Below, piece by piece: positions 26,655-38,737 of a stretch of 64,000 nt of DNA; the first letter of the stretch is position 1; each line of letters begins with the position of its first letter. Below the pieces are notes generated by a model. It did not search any database. It was not told the DNA's origin and saw only the letters and a program-made list of their open reading frames with translations. Source of the stretch: Athripsodes cinereus (taxonomy: Eukaryota > Arthropoda > Insecta > Trichoptera > Leptoceridae); NCBI GenBank assembly GCA_947579605.1, contig OX388312.1:26125313-26189312 (forward strand), read 5' to 3'. Position numbers and translations under genes: made by a program.

Positions 26655-26914
26655 ATTGGCGGCGTACAGACAGCTGGATGCGAACGTCAATCATCAATCA
26701 TCAAACATCAAGCAAAAATCTGAAATCTTTCGGCGACAATTCGGAGCATTCTCTGACGAAATATTCGAATGAATGCCTTCGTTACCCGTCCATGAGACAA
26801 AACGAAGGCATTCATTCGAATATTTCTTCAGAAAATGCTCCGAATTGTCGCCGAAAGATTTCAGATTTTTGCTTGATGATTGACGTTCGCATCCAGCTAT
26901 CTGTACGCAGCCAT
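26655..26914. mobile_element. Foldback element / long hairpin, about 260 bp
   Basis: The left arm (26655-26783) and right arm (26801-26914) are reverse complements over nearly their full length, with a 17-bp loop at 26784-26800. They differ by one 14-bp indel in the left arm (around 26695-26710) and about four substitutions. Both strands therefore give the same open frame (SKNLKSFGDNSEH.., KYSNECLR), which is a by-product of the symmetry and not evidence of a gene. It may be a foldback/MITE element or a source of hairpin RNA. No clear target duplication was found. Confidence 0.85.
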
Positions 26915-27625
26915 TCAAAAATACACAACTAATTTAAAGTTGATAAATATTATGACAACGATTAATTTGCATTTTAATCTAAAGAAAAACTTCACAACGT
27001 TTTGATGACGACGGACGGCGAGTTAATTTCGTTCAAATCATAATAATATTTTTGATTGATCTTAATTACAAAGCGGCGAAAGATCAAACTGTCCCCAAAA
27101 CTGTCATATCGGTTGATCGTACAACTTTCAGTATTTCGAAATTATTATTATTATTTCTATTTAAGGTTGGTATTTTTGAAGATAGTATAATTATAAAAGT
27201 TAAATTAATGTTCTTATTTATTACGACCTTGACACAATATTATTTTTTGATGTTTTTATACCACGGGATCCCTGGCATTCCCTGACATCAGTAGGTAAGC
27301 TTTATTTATTTATCAATCATCAACAGCACACTACATACAATATATATACACGAAAACAAATGATGCAGGCAACGAAGGTATTAAGTAATAGCAATATCAA
27401 CTTATTTATAAGTGTATACATTTTAACACTTAATATTTTATGAAAAACCCATAAGGTTGTCATACTTAAAAAAGAAGAAAAAAAATATTGATAAAAATAA
27501 CATGTACCTATAATTGGACAATTAAAAGATACATATGATTAAACGGTTGTGTGCTCTAAGTTTTTAGTATCATGAAAGAATCGGGTATTCGGAAAATATC
27601 ACTATTAGACATATAACGAACATCT
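26915..27625. other. Unannotated AT-rich sequence
   Basis: No gene is recognised. A TTTATTTA tract at 27301-27312 could be the antisense tail of a LINE, but nothing else supports it. Confidence 0.5.
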
Positions 27626-27700
27626 ATAATTCAGCGATGAAGTGTGCCACCCGTCCTGTATTATTATTATTTTATTCGGCATGAAGAGGACGATTAGAAT
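27626..27700 (+). mobile_element. SINE-like internal fragment
   Basis: ATTCAGCGATGAAGTGTGCCACCCGTCCTG, and later TTCGGCATGAAGAGGACGAT, match the middle of the family. The terminal tail is absent. Confidence 0.5.
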
Positions 27701-28093
27701 GATTTTTTACATGAAGATAATCTGTCGATTTTCCCACTTGTGTATTTCACGAATGAATCTATTTTGTTAGTAAAACAAACTAAGGATTACCTTGAATATG
27801 TCTGCTTTCTTTTTAAAACGAATTATTTAAGAACAATATACAGTAGAAGTACTAAACTACACAGTAAGAAGGTACTCTCAGAAAATCTCATGGATTGGAA
27901 TCGGAGTAAGAACTTTGGAATGTAGCCAATAAGGTGATTAAAGGTGGCCAATATTAGCAGTGGAAATACCAGGAGAATATAATATGAAATAAGTATCTAC
28001 ATATGTAGGTAGGTACAATAAAGATTTAAGATCGTTTTGATAACTGCCAAGCACATACTGAAAGAGACATACGTTTTTTACTACAATCATATT

Positions 28094-28125
28094 TTACCCT
28101 CATGCAGTATCCCTAGTGCGGCATA
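28094..28125 (-). mobile_element. Degraded SINE/LINE tail fragment
   Basis: TACCCTCATGCAGTATCCCTAGTGCGGCATA is close to the antisense of the shared SINE/LINE 3' end. It is short and has no flanking duplication. Confidence 0.45.
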
Positions 28126-30059
28126 CTTTGTCCACGTGTTTTTGTCCATGTGTTTTTTTAATTAAATATTATTCCAAATAGACATAAATAATTGACACGG
28201 TGTTCAGATAATTGCATCGCTTTCATTTGGGGATTTATTTTATGAAAATCACTCTAAATAAAGGAGAGTTGTTTCTGCATATGAAATTAATGAAATGTTT
28301 GCCTGTAAGATGTTATATTACTGGACAATATTATTACTATTGGACAAAATCAAAGTATCGTTTACACGCCAAAGCAACTCAAGAACACTGTTCAATTCAC
28401 CAATTCTAGGATATAACATCCACGTCATAATACAAATAAACAAATAGACCAAAATGAGAATCTTGAATACATATAAGTATCCAAGTCACAAGTTTATTTT
28501 TTTTCTGATCTGACTATTATTTTTATCTTTTATTATCCTTGTACTGTAAAAACTTTATGTCATATTTTTTTATTTTACTAAATGGCCACGTTTTAAATGA
28601 AATAAAAGTTATTTAATAATAAGAAAATTTAAAAATAACATTATACAATTCCACATATTAATATTACAGGGCGATTGTTCAAAGCTTAATCTTGCGTCAA
28701 ATTTACGTCAATTATAAAACTCTTTCTTAGAGGCACTATATAACTAGTTTTATTTTAATGGCACTTCTACATACATATGCCTGACATTAACAACACCTTA
28801 TATGCATTTAGTACATTTTATTTACAAGCATTATGCTAGACTCTATACATATCCATCTCAGCAGCATATATAGGTACTAGGTAGCAGTTACGTACTATTA
28901 TTATTAGAACACAGTTCTGGTAAAATAACCGACTACTATAGTCATATTTGCAACAGAAGAAAGGTATAAGGTAGAAAGTACATAATATGTATGCATTATT
29001 ATTATATGCAATAGCGCTCCTTTCACACTTCTTCGGATTAACGACTTAACAGCCTGTGTAACGAGGTACTCTCCAAACCGAGGTGCAATCAAAGAAATAA
29101 AATAAATACATGTGCATGATATCATAATATCCTGAGAGATCAGTAACATATCGGGCTACTGGCCTTCTGAGACCACGTTAGTACCCCTTTTTTCCATACT
29201 CATTTGTTACTGGTATTAATCCAAACTCTCCTCTCCATCCGGTCTAATTATATAAGAAAAAAAAAAACCATAACAGGAGCAAGTGCAGAATACTGAAAGT
29301 AGAAGGAAGTTGATAGTTCATCGAGAGATAACATTATTTATAAACGGAAATTAAATTAACAGCAGAAAAGAAAATAAATACTAGGTTGTTCAATATAATC
29401 TGCGAAAAATGTATAGTATTTTTATGATAAATAAGTATAAAACATCATCAAATAGACAATGCGGGCGCACATGTGCTCGCCATCATCCTAATAGATAAGG
29501 ACTATGCAATCGACACAGGCAATAGTCTCACAAGCCAAATTCCTGTATTGAGGCAAGTCGCTACGAACAACACAAAGATATCACGCAATTGTTATATTAT
29601 ATTGCATCCACTAAAACTAACACACAGAAATTACACTTTATAAAAAATTATAAATATATTTTATCACTTTATAAAAAATATTTTTTGTAGCTAGTTCAGT
29701 AAATTCAGTAAGATTGCATTGTTTGATTATACCACCATTTATCTTTTGTATATTTTTATATCCAGGTGCATAAACACATTGGAAAACTAAGGAAAAACCC
29801 TTTTCAAACGAATGCAACATAGTACCTAAGCAGTATTAATGTCTATTTGTGAGAAGTACTTTCTTTACTTGTAGATCCATTATAACATTTATTACAATAT
29901 TAAGTGCATAGTCTGTCAGCATATTCATATGAAATAACATGTATCTCTTTCAGAATTTTGCATGTTGTATTAAAAAAGTAATTGTTTCTTTGTTTCATTC
30001 TATTTCATAGGAATCAATACATTCCTTTGTGTACTCTCGTTTGTTGAATGCACGTTTCA
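28126..30059. other. Unannotated AT-rich sequence
   Basis: No gene or recognised repeat is visible. The open frames are short. Confidence 0.55.
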
Positions 30060-30285
30060 GAGTTTGCTAGGATATTTTGAGAATATCTTATGTAAGTTAT
30101 GTTTCTTTCACGAAGCGTCAGAAAGCCTGGACGATCCTCTTTCACAATAAACTATTATTATATTAAAATAGGAAGAGGTGACCCCATTACCGCAAAAAGG
30201 CTTTGAATACAAGAGGCTGGTTTGTGTCCAATGCTCCCATGAGGATCATTAAAGAACGACAGGGAGTCAATACTTGGAATTTACA
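30060..30285 (+). repeat. Unclassified dispersed repeat, copy 2
   Basis: This is the partner of 13185-13470. The blocks are collinear, and the section GGAAGAGGTGAC..GGCTGG is best preserved. Differences and small indels suggest both copies are old. Confidence 0.5.
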
Positions 30286-31044
30286 GGTACAACTATATTA
30301 TGTGGTCATAAAAGAGTTTTGTGTCAAAAATGAGGATCACTTTATTTTTTTTTGTATTTCCTTCTTCTTTATATAACGAAAATGTAAGAATTCGAGCAAT
30401 ATCTTTATTATTATAGCGTCAATGTTTGCAAAAATGGAAAAAGTTTTTCCATTAACGAAATTAAAATTTTCGTAAATAAAAATAATATTTTATATAATAT
30501 ATTGTCACTTGGTTTGTATTTCAGTGTAATACTTTTATTATTTTTATTTCACGTACATATTTACTTCCTTTGGACAGTACTTAACACACACCAACGACGT
30601 AAGTACTCAGACCAAGAAATCTAATACTAATATTCACTAAATTAAACCCAAAAAGTGCTTTCAACAATATCTACATTTATTTCTTTTCATTCTAATAATA
30701 CTTATGCGCAATTATTTTACTCACACATATTCTCACACATTTTGCGTTGTGTTAACCCATCGTGAAAAAAAAGTGGATCGAAAGTCTTTGAAATGATTTT
30801 TAGGTTACTTACACCAAGCTGTGGTCGGTCGGTCTACCATTCTTGTAAAATGGTGCGATTCTAATGTATTGACTATCGAAATGTTCTGTACAAATAATAA
30901 CTTTATTTTTATAAATGAGTAAGATGAAGAGTAACGTTCCTCCACCAACCCTTGTTTAGGTAAGGCTGATTTTATTAAATTTTAAATCGTTGAAACCAAA
31001 TACATATATTATTATATTTACTCAATTATTCAATGCAGGTAATT
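30286..31044. other. Unannotated AT-rich sequence
   Basis: No gene or recognised repeat is visible. Confidence 0.55.
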
Positions 31045-31157
31045 AATGCCACCTATTCTGTATGTTTTAAACTTTAATTGGCATGGAGAAGACAAGTCTC
31101 ATTTTTACTACGTGCAATTAATCTTTTGGCTCTCCCACATGTAGGAGATGCCGTGAA
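31045..31157 (+). mobile_element. SINE-like fragment, diverged
   Basis: ATGCCACCTATTCTGTATGT, then AATTGGCATGGAGAAGACAA, then GGCTCTCCCACATGTAGGAGATGCCGTGA, correspond to the 3' half of the unit. Confidence 0.6.
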
Positions 31158-32964
31158 AATAAAAAAAGAGATGAAATTGGATTGGACCGAAATGGTCCAA
31201 CAACTATGTTTTTATCAATCCATCGTTTAAGTTTCTAGTGTATGTATTAATATCGTTAATACACACAGACCTACTTGTTTATTTGCTTTTCTCCTTGTAA
31301 CAGACGTGAGTTCCTTCAAGTGTAGTAATTAATTTCATAGCCGTTGAGATGGATACGTAGTAGGTACGTGTAGTAAATTTTCTTTTATATTCCTGAACAT
31401 AAATTACTATTAGAAGGTTACTCACTATTGCTATTATAGCACATTCATAGTATATTTGACATTACGGCCCGTATTATTGTAGTGTTACTAAAGAACGTAA
31501 TAAAAAAGTCGTATATTAGGTATCTCATAGACTTCTCAAGATCATGGAACAGAATAGACTTTTGTGTACATTATGTTTCCGAACGTTTTAGAGAATGTCA
31601 AAATTATGAAAATCAAACCACTACCGAAATACCTACGATTCAATTTATTATAGCATTTTCCCATAGTTGAAAAAAAAGTATAATTTTTATGTTTTGTTAA
31701 CAAAGCAAATGGTATCTGGAAAATATGTTCGGTAGCCTGTTGACAGAATCTCGGACTTTCAATTTACAAATCCTGGCCTCAAATCATGAATCCGAAAATG
31801 TTTAAATTTGTAAGTGGTCACGTAATTGATTTTGAAAGAAAAACATTTTTGAATCCAATATAGAAAATAGCATTACTTATTTGTGTCTTTGATAATATGG
31901 TATTCGGTGAATGGAAGTCATCAATCTAAGGAATATTACATAACAGCTGTATTTTAATAAATATTGGACGAACTGAAATTTATTCTAACAGTTCGTTGTT
32001 TTCGAATGTCAAAATTATTACATTATCACATAATAAGACTACAAAAATGTATGGAACGAAATAGGAGGGCAATATTATTCTAAACTGTAATAGGTATATC
32101 AAAGAGTATATTCATATCGGAACACGTTACAAATCAAATAACATAAAACCTCCACTGAGCGACATAAATGTGGAGTCATTAACCATAGATATAGATACGA
32201 ATATATACATAGACATGATTGAGTTCCATTATAATGCACAACTTTCCGGGCAGGTACATGGGTGTACTTATTGTTTTCGAGTTCATTCCTCAAACTACTG
32301 ACATACTTTCAGAATGATGGTGTACATTCTCATTGTATTTGCATAGCTCTAACAAAAACGAAATAATAACAAAAATACAACACTGATCTACAATAGCGTG
32401 CAAAACTTTTGCACCATATTTGTTTTGTGTTTGCGATCATTTTTCGTTCTCCAAAGTACCAGTACCTATACCGAGTAACAGCAGAAAGCCAAAAGGAGAA
32501 ACGAGACGGACAAATTTAAACTCTGTACACGTTGCAAAGGAACGAGGGGGACAGCATGAAAGTGCAAGAGTATTTATTTATTATACTTCAAAGTATTTCA
32601 AAAGAATAGTACAGCTTCTACGTACTTGTAATATGAAAAGAATAAACGGGTATGGAAAGTTTGAAAGTGGAATAATAATAATAATAAAAAAAAACAAAAG
32701 AGATAAGCTGAATTATTATAAAGCAACAATGAATATAAACAGCGCCGATGAAATGAGCGAAAAAATGTTGAATTTATGTTTACAAAAGAGCTTCAAAGAA
32801 GTTTGGTTATTCTTAAAGTGAGCGATAATAGATTTTATTGAAAGTATAATGTTGTGAGAATGTTTAATTATAATTGTTTTTTTTATACTTAAGGATTCAT
32901 TGCGACGGTCTATAATACCCGCTTTAATTCAACATCACCTTTCTTGTGTTAATTGTAAACTAAC
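31158..32964. other. Unannotated AT-rich sequence
   Basis: The largest open frame (32420-32821, plus, 133 codons) has no recognisable domain. It is rich in Lys/Arg/Ile from (AAT)n sequence, so I do not call it a gene. Confidence 0.55.
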
Positions 32965-33117
32965 ATCTTCAATTCGGCGAAGAGATATGTATGTGCCAAC
33001 CATCCTTTTTCATCCGCCCACCAATTTCTTGGTTTTCAAGGCACGGAGAAGATAAAATAATTTTATTCACTGCAAATAATGAATGTATTGGCTACCTCAT
33101 TTGTGAGATCTGTCCTA
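32965..33117 (+). mobile_element. SINE-like fragment, diverged
   Basis: AATTCGGCGAAGAGATATGT, then GCCAACCATCC, then AAGGCACGGAGAAGATAAAA, then ATTGGCTACCTCATTTGTGAGAT, follow the order of the consensus with substitutions and a short insertion. Confidence 0.6.
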
Positions 33118-33844
33118 CTTAATATACCTATAGATAAAATGTCGAGGACAGACCATACAACCATGTGTTAAAGTTTGTTTCTTCCCAGTTTTGCTTGCAA
33201 ACAGAACTAATTTCTATGAATCGTGATTGTATTTGATAAAAATATATCAAAGAAACAATCTTTGCTTTTGGGTGTTTTTATAAAAATAAGAAATAAATTA
33301 ATATTTGTACAAATACCACTAAGTAACTTGCCTGGAAAAAAATGACAAAACAAAAAGCAATCTCAGGATTTCTTTTTGTTCAGCAATGTTTTTTTGTTAA
33401 ATTAAACAACCATTTCAATAGCATTAATTGATATTGGTTAATTTCTTTGTACAGAAAAGCAATTTTGTTGTAGACGTTATAAGAAAAACTATTGCTTAGC
33501 TACAAATGACGTGTATTTATTAAGATTTCAATTGAAACAACAACAAAAAATCAAACTTTAATGAAATATGAAAACAGTGCGTCTTTTTTAAGTTAAGATA
33601 TTTTCACTTTAATTAAATATTTTAATATTTTAGAATCAATTTAGTTAATGCTTTCATCAGATAATTACTAATTTAAAAAAAAAATCAACTGGAATTTAGA
33701 GTGATTAAATGCTAGAGATGACTGAAAATTCATTGCTCAAGATAAAAAGGCTTAGAAATCTATTTTGGAAACCAAGGAATTGCTATCCCACCATCGGAAG
33801 TAAATATGTATTACTTACACACAATAACACATTTTTATTTATTA
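33118..33844. other. Unannotated AT-rich sequence
   Basis: No gene is seen. Bases 33845-33857 are the left target duplication of the next element. Confidence 0.55.
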
Positions 33845-33857
33845 ATTGTTAAAAAAA

Positions 33858-34150
33858 CCCGTAGTTTCAAAGTCGCTCCCATCGGTGAAAAAATAACCGT
33901 AAAACCGATTAAGATGGTACGGGCACATCTTGAGACTACCACAGGATAACATGATCAAAAAGACAATGGACGTAGAAGAAGGACCCAGAAGACCAGGCAG
34001 ACCAGTGACCACCTGGATGTCCACAATTGCCAGGGACATGAAGGAGGCAAAGTTGCGCTCGGAGGATGCAGGGGACCGGAAAACTTGGAAGATGAGGACT
34101 AGGAGACCCGATCCCAAGTAAATGGGATAAAGGCGAGGGCGAAGAAGAAG
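33858..34150 (+). mobile_element. 5'-truncated RTE-like LINE, 293 bp, with 13-bp TSD
   Basis: The element is flanked by ATTGTTAAAAAAA at 33845-33857 and 34151-34163. From 33903 to 34121 it encodes NRLRWYGHILRLPQDNMIKK, continuing to RRPGRPVTTWMSTIARDMKE and EDAGDRKTWKMRTRRPDPK then stop. This is the C-terminal tail of an RTE-type endonuclease/reverse transcriptase (conserved RWYGH, GRP..TW, DR..W). A 29-bp 3' UTR ends in (GAA)n, the tail type used by these LINEs. The first 45 bp (33858-33902) are not in frame and may be a rearranged 5' junction. It cannot encode activity. Confidence 0.88.
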
Positions 34151-34213
34151 ATTGTTAAAAAAAAGACAATCTGTGAAAAAAATTGTATGTTAACATTTTC
34201 ACCGTGGATTGAA

Positions 34214-34275
34214 CTACAACTACTACTACTATACCATCACGGCATATCCCACAAGTGGGGTAGTGGATTTGAAAA
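34214..34275 (-). mobile_element. SINE-like stub, 62 bp, with 13-bp TSD
   Basis: ACCGTGGATTGAA occurs at 34201-34213 and 34276-34288. Between the copies are a (TAC)n tail, then TATACCATCACGGCATATCC, then CACAAGTGGGGTAG, with about 12 bp of filler at the truncated end. It is a textbook target-primed insertion carrying only about 35 bp of element body. Confidence 0.85.
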
Positions 34276-34369
34276 ACCGTGGATTGAAAATGATTGGAAA
34301 TGGTGAAATTGCATTGTGAAAAGAGTGACAGCTCAGGTTACCAAATTATTAAAATATATTTTTATTTAG

Positions 34370-34505
34370 TATTTTTATACTATGCCTGCATTCCATATCC
34401 CAAGTGAGAAAGTCAGAGAGAATAATACGCCATATTGATCTATACTTTAAAAGATCCTTTGCATTCATGTAGTTTTAATTTCTCACAGATGCCCAACGAT
34501 TAGTC
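34370..34505 (-). pseudogene. RTE-like LINE 3' end, decayed copy
   Basis: The antisense sequence TATCCCAAGTGAGAAAGTCA, then GAGAGAATAATACGCCATAT, then CATTCATGTAGTTTTAATTTCTCACAGATGCCC, aligns with 35481-35640, covering the 3' tail and the last coding segment. It is diverged and not translatable. It lies about 1 kb from the better copy in the same orientation. Confidence 0.6.
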
Positions 34506-35472
34506 TTAAACCTATTACACGAATTGTTTTCATTCAATAAAAAATACCTGATAATAAATTAATAATGCATAAAAAGTCACTTTTACACCATGCTTTAGAT
34601 AGTTAATAAACCTTTTACAACTTTATATCAAAGCTCTAAAATCATGTCTACTTGTCACCTTTGAAATGATTAATACGAAATACATAATATTTCAAAAGTC
34701 GATAATAATATTGTGTTATTATATTTGTATTAAATAATATATAAGTAGGACGCTTTCAATCAACAACTTGACAACGATAAATCGATATAAAATATTTACA
34801 ATAGAGGTAAATGTAACAACATAAAACTAATAGATTCGTGAGAATTTGTCGTAAAAATACCTGATATAATGGTTTGTGGTAATATTTCTTTGTACGATTA
34901 AAATCACTTATGTGTCGAAATTCTATTGATTAATATATTCCATCTATAGATCCGACAATGTCGTCCATCTATAGATCCGACAATCCGAAAATGTCGTAGA
35001 GTATAACGTAGTAGGTACGTAACTTAGAGTAATGTAGAGTATTCAGTTAGTCTACACTAACTGCATGTAGGTAATAGTCATACAGGTTCTCTTCTCCACA
35101 CTATAAAACATAACGCGTTCGTTACGAGTTTGGCATATTTCTTTAACGCTGAATTGAGGATGATATACATTTAATATCTAATGCTAAGTGTTTTAAAAAT
35201 ACTTGCTTTTTAGAATAACCTACAGAGAAATGTTTCGGACCTATGTAGTATTATCCATTTACTTGTATTATCCAGCATCCAGAGGTGACTTTGAGAAATC
35301 GAAATATTAGCTTCAAGAGAGAATAATTTTAGGCCACATTTTCAACAGCGACCTTAAAGTGGTCTTATTAAATGACAATTTAAGAACAATAATGCAGAAA
35401 CATGTCATCACCAAATTAATTGAAAAATGAGAAGAAGTAATTTGCGCTAAATAAAGAACCAAATTTATGAAG
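34506..35472. other. AT-rich spacer with a short tandem duplication
   Basis: The 20-mer CCATCTATAGATCCGACAAT occurs at 34940-34959 and again at 34965-34984, a 25-bp tandem duplication. Otherwise I see nothing recognisable. Confidence 0.6.
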
Positions 35473-35480
35473 ACAAAGGT

Positions 35481-35933
35481 CTATCTCTATCTATCTATAC
35501 CCTCACGCTGTATCCCAGGAGGGGTAGGCAGAGAGAACGGAACGCCATATAGATAGATCTATCCTAACAAACTTCTTTCGCTTCCTCCACATTCATCCAG
35601 TTTCTCATACATGTTCGCCGATTTCGATTTGATCCACGTGCTCAAGCCACGAGGTTCTTGGCCGTCCGCACTTCCTCACACCTCCTCTTTCAGACAAATA
35701 CATCCTCTTCGACATTCTTTCATCTTGCATTCGCTCAACATGTCCAAACCATCGTAACTTATTTACACGCATTCTATCCACAACACTCTTCTCGCATCCG
35801 CTCATTCTCCTGATATCCTCATTCTTCACTCTATCCCGCAAAGTTTTACCAACCATTCTTCTTAGTGAACGCATCTCCACGGCATTTATTCCACTCTCGT
35901 CCGTCTTCAACCACGTCCAAGTTTCACTTGCAT
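35481..35933 (-). mobile_element. 5'-truncated RTE-like LINE with candidate 8-bp TSD
   Basis: A minus-strand frame (to 35605) encodes YASETWTWLKTDESGINAVE, then MRSLRRMVGKTLRDRVKNED, then RWFGHVERM and GRPRTSWLEH. These are the conserved post-polymerase motifs (SETW, RNEDIR, RWFGH, GRPR.SW) of the RTE-like LINE C-terminus. The frame breaks near 35605. Beyond it the family terminus SLPTP / TGGGATACAGCGTGAGGGTA and a (TAGA)n tail follow at 35481-35545. ACAAAGGT occurs at 35473-35480 and 35934-35941 and is a plausible target duplication. No polymerase domain remains. Confidence 0.82.
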
Positions 35934-35946
35934 ACAAAGGTAACAT

Positions 35947-37440
35947 TTCATATTATATAATACTGGTAGGTTATTTTTGAATAAAAATAAAAAGTTTGTC
36001 AAAACGAGCACATAACAGATTTTAATAACGCAACAAACATTTAACACAAATAGGTAGATATATTGATAGGTACTACATACTTCAGACTTTAAACGCGACG
36101 AGCGTTTCGCTAACAAAGTGTTTCAATAATTTTATGGTATTGTGTGTATTTTTGGCATAGTAGTGTGTTTTCCTTTCAAGTTTTACAGAAATATATTCAC
36201 AAACAAAAATAAATGTAAATTTTATAACAACATACATAGTCATGTAGTGTTTCTCCATAATATGAAAATCGACCAATTTCGTTTTACAAAGTTACTTGTA
36301 TAACTGAAGTTACGAAAAAAATACCTACCTATTCATATTAATAAATATAAATATATGTAGGTATCTACAAACAAATAGATATACTTTTTATTTAATAAAA
36401 AAAAAACAATAAAATAAACAGATTTTATGATTTTCAAAATTATTTATTGGTAGTTTGCCAAATAGAAAACTTACTGTTCATTTTACTACAAGATTTCCGA
36501 AGACTTGAAGATCTCTGACAACGATATTACAGGGGGTGAGTCATCAAAAATGTGACTCGATCGACGTATATTCATTCTCAATAGAGTAGGGTTATTGTCT
36601 AGGTCCTGTGCTGTAAAGAAAACTTAACTTGGCAAATAATTAAATCAATTTAGAAGAGGTGAGCATAAGCTAATTAATTTGCATTTTTTATTTTTTTTTC
36701 TTTGTTCTAGTTTTGATCAGGCCTTATTTTATTTCTCGCATAAATTTTCTAGAATAATTATGTAAAAAAAATAATCGTTACGAAGTTATTTATGCGGAAC
36801 GAACGAAAATACATCACGTCCTACAATCAAAATACTACAAAGTAACAATTCACAATACAAAGCGATAATAATATTAATATTTACTATTGTTTACTATTTA
36901 ATGTTTTTTTCGTCATCAATATCTCGTAAATTAGGTCGAAAGCGAATTATTTATTCTCGCCCCCAAAACAAGCTTTGGGAATGTACCTAGTAGTTTGTGG
37001 TGCTTACTAAGGTGACCAACTTTCAACTGGGATCATAAACATTTTTGAAAATTGGATAATATACATTTTCTGATATTTTTCCTTCCTTCCTTACTTTCCA
37101 ATTTTTTTATACACAAGAGATGTTATTTAATTTTGTTCTTTTAGTTATTTTAATTAAAAGAGGCTCAATAAATCAACGCATAACATATTGAAATATTCAC
37201 TTATTATGGTCCTCTTTATCGAATTTTGTCTCTTTGTGATGTCCTTGAGATTGAAAAAAAAGACTTGTAAATAAGGTATTAAAAGGTTCCACCGTCTTTA
37301 ATATGTTAACAAAAGATTAACAATAAAACATCAAAAAAGACGAAATAGTGATGAGATAATTATGATCCCATGAACGTCAATTGTTTATTTCCAAGGGAAG
37401 ATGACCTGTATGTAAATCACATTCAGTTAGGGAGTAGGTA
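35947..37440. other. Unannotated AT-rich sequence
   Basis: No gene or repeat family is recognised. Open frames on the minus strand here are short and compositional. Confidence 0.55.
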
Positions 37441-37640
37441 GCATCATTTATGGCTATAGCGGCCCGCAAAGTCGAAAAACTCGCATAAACGAGGAGCAGC
37501 CTTGTCCCGAATGTGACAAAGTGTGCCTGTCCAGGATCGGCCTTCACAGTCACCTTGGATGGCACCGTCAGCAGGATGCTCGATCAAATTCAGTCTCTCA
37601 ATAATACACGGCAACGGGTACAAGGCATTATTATTATTTG
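37441..37640 (+). pseudogene. LINE C-terminal zinc-finger tail remnant
   Basis: One plus-strand frame at about 37490-37580 reads EEQPCPECDKVCLSRIGLHS HLGWH-RQQD. This is a C2H2-type finger of the form CxxCxK.C.SRIGLxSHxxxH. It is characteristic of the extreme C-terminus of one group of metazoan LINE proteins, where the finger follows the reverse transcriptase. A 3' end with (ATT)n at about 37628-37640 follows. The upstream polymerase is missing. A host zinc finger exon is a less likely alternative because only one finger is present. Confidence 0.55.
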
Positions 37641-38737
37641 GTTGCCTACGTTGTTTGTGGGACATATCGTAATTGAATAAATATACAATATAAAAATATA
37701 AACGAGTATGTAGGAATGACTCGCATATTACACTGGACTGACTGAACAATTCGCTGAATTGTGTACAAAACTAAAAGATGTTTAAAGTGGTTTTATCATT
37801 TTGGAGGATACTTTTTGGGGAAGATTAAATCTCATAAACAACAGCTGTTGGTCACCTTAGGCATAGACAGGTATTATGAATATGATAAGGGTACACATGT
37901 GTATGTGGGTGAATGTGTGTATTTGTATGTTTAGGGGTCGGTCGCGTGTTAGACGGCGTTAAAATGAGAAATGACTCAAGAAAATAATAATACACGCATA
38001 AAACGTTACCTTAAACGTTTTAAGGGATGAAAGCTCAACGAAAGAATTAATAAGCTGCTTTTCATACAGACGTTGGCGATGCGCGGGAAAGTTTAGCGAT
38101 GAAAGGTAGTTTATAGTCAGTAATTATTAAACTATACGAGCCTCACGAATGCTTTTAAGGTTTTAGTTGGTATACCTTTATAATTCGTATAGTTTTTTTT
38201 TAACGTTGTATGTCTCAAAACTTTTAATGCTCCGTTTATAATGAAAAAAAAAACACCAATCTCTGCACGAATAAAATATGCTATCATTAGATACACATTT
38301 TTAAAAATTGTAATATATTTTTCTTATATGTATGATTTTTATCAATACTTATAACAAACAATAATTATGGCATTAATAATGGCAAACTCTCTTCTGAAAA
38401 ATTCTCATCTTTTGATCATGGGTAACAAAGCTTTACAGAATAAAAAATGTTACCTAACAGTTTCAATCAAATGTGAAATTTGTGGTGAATATTATGCAAA
38501 GTAAAAAAAATGGGAAATTGTATTGTCGACATGTATGCAAAATAGACAGAATTTATTTAAGATATTTAAGAAATAATTATTTTCTCAGTGTGGTTTTACA
38601 ATTATTATTATAGGTACTATACAGTGTCGCTTATAAACTTAAAATAAGTCATGTACAGTAAAAGCATATTTATTTATATATATGTTTTCACATTTATTAA
38701 AAAAATAAAGAAAAAATACATTTATTATACATTTATT
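37641..38737. other. Unannotated AT-rich sequence
   Basis: No gene is recognised. There is a GT-rich stretch at 37895-37930. Confidence 0.55.

Noticed and set aside
26678..26932. Two overlapping open frames on opposite strands with the same protein
   Set aside because: They arise from the inverted repeat itself, which makes both strands read alike.
32420..32821. 133-codon plus-strand open frame
   Set aside because: No domain, motif or splice context is recognisable. The Lys/Ile-rich part comes from (AAT)n and A-rich sequence.
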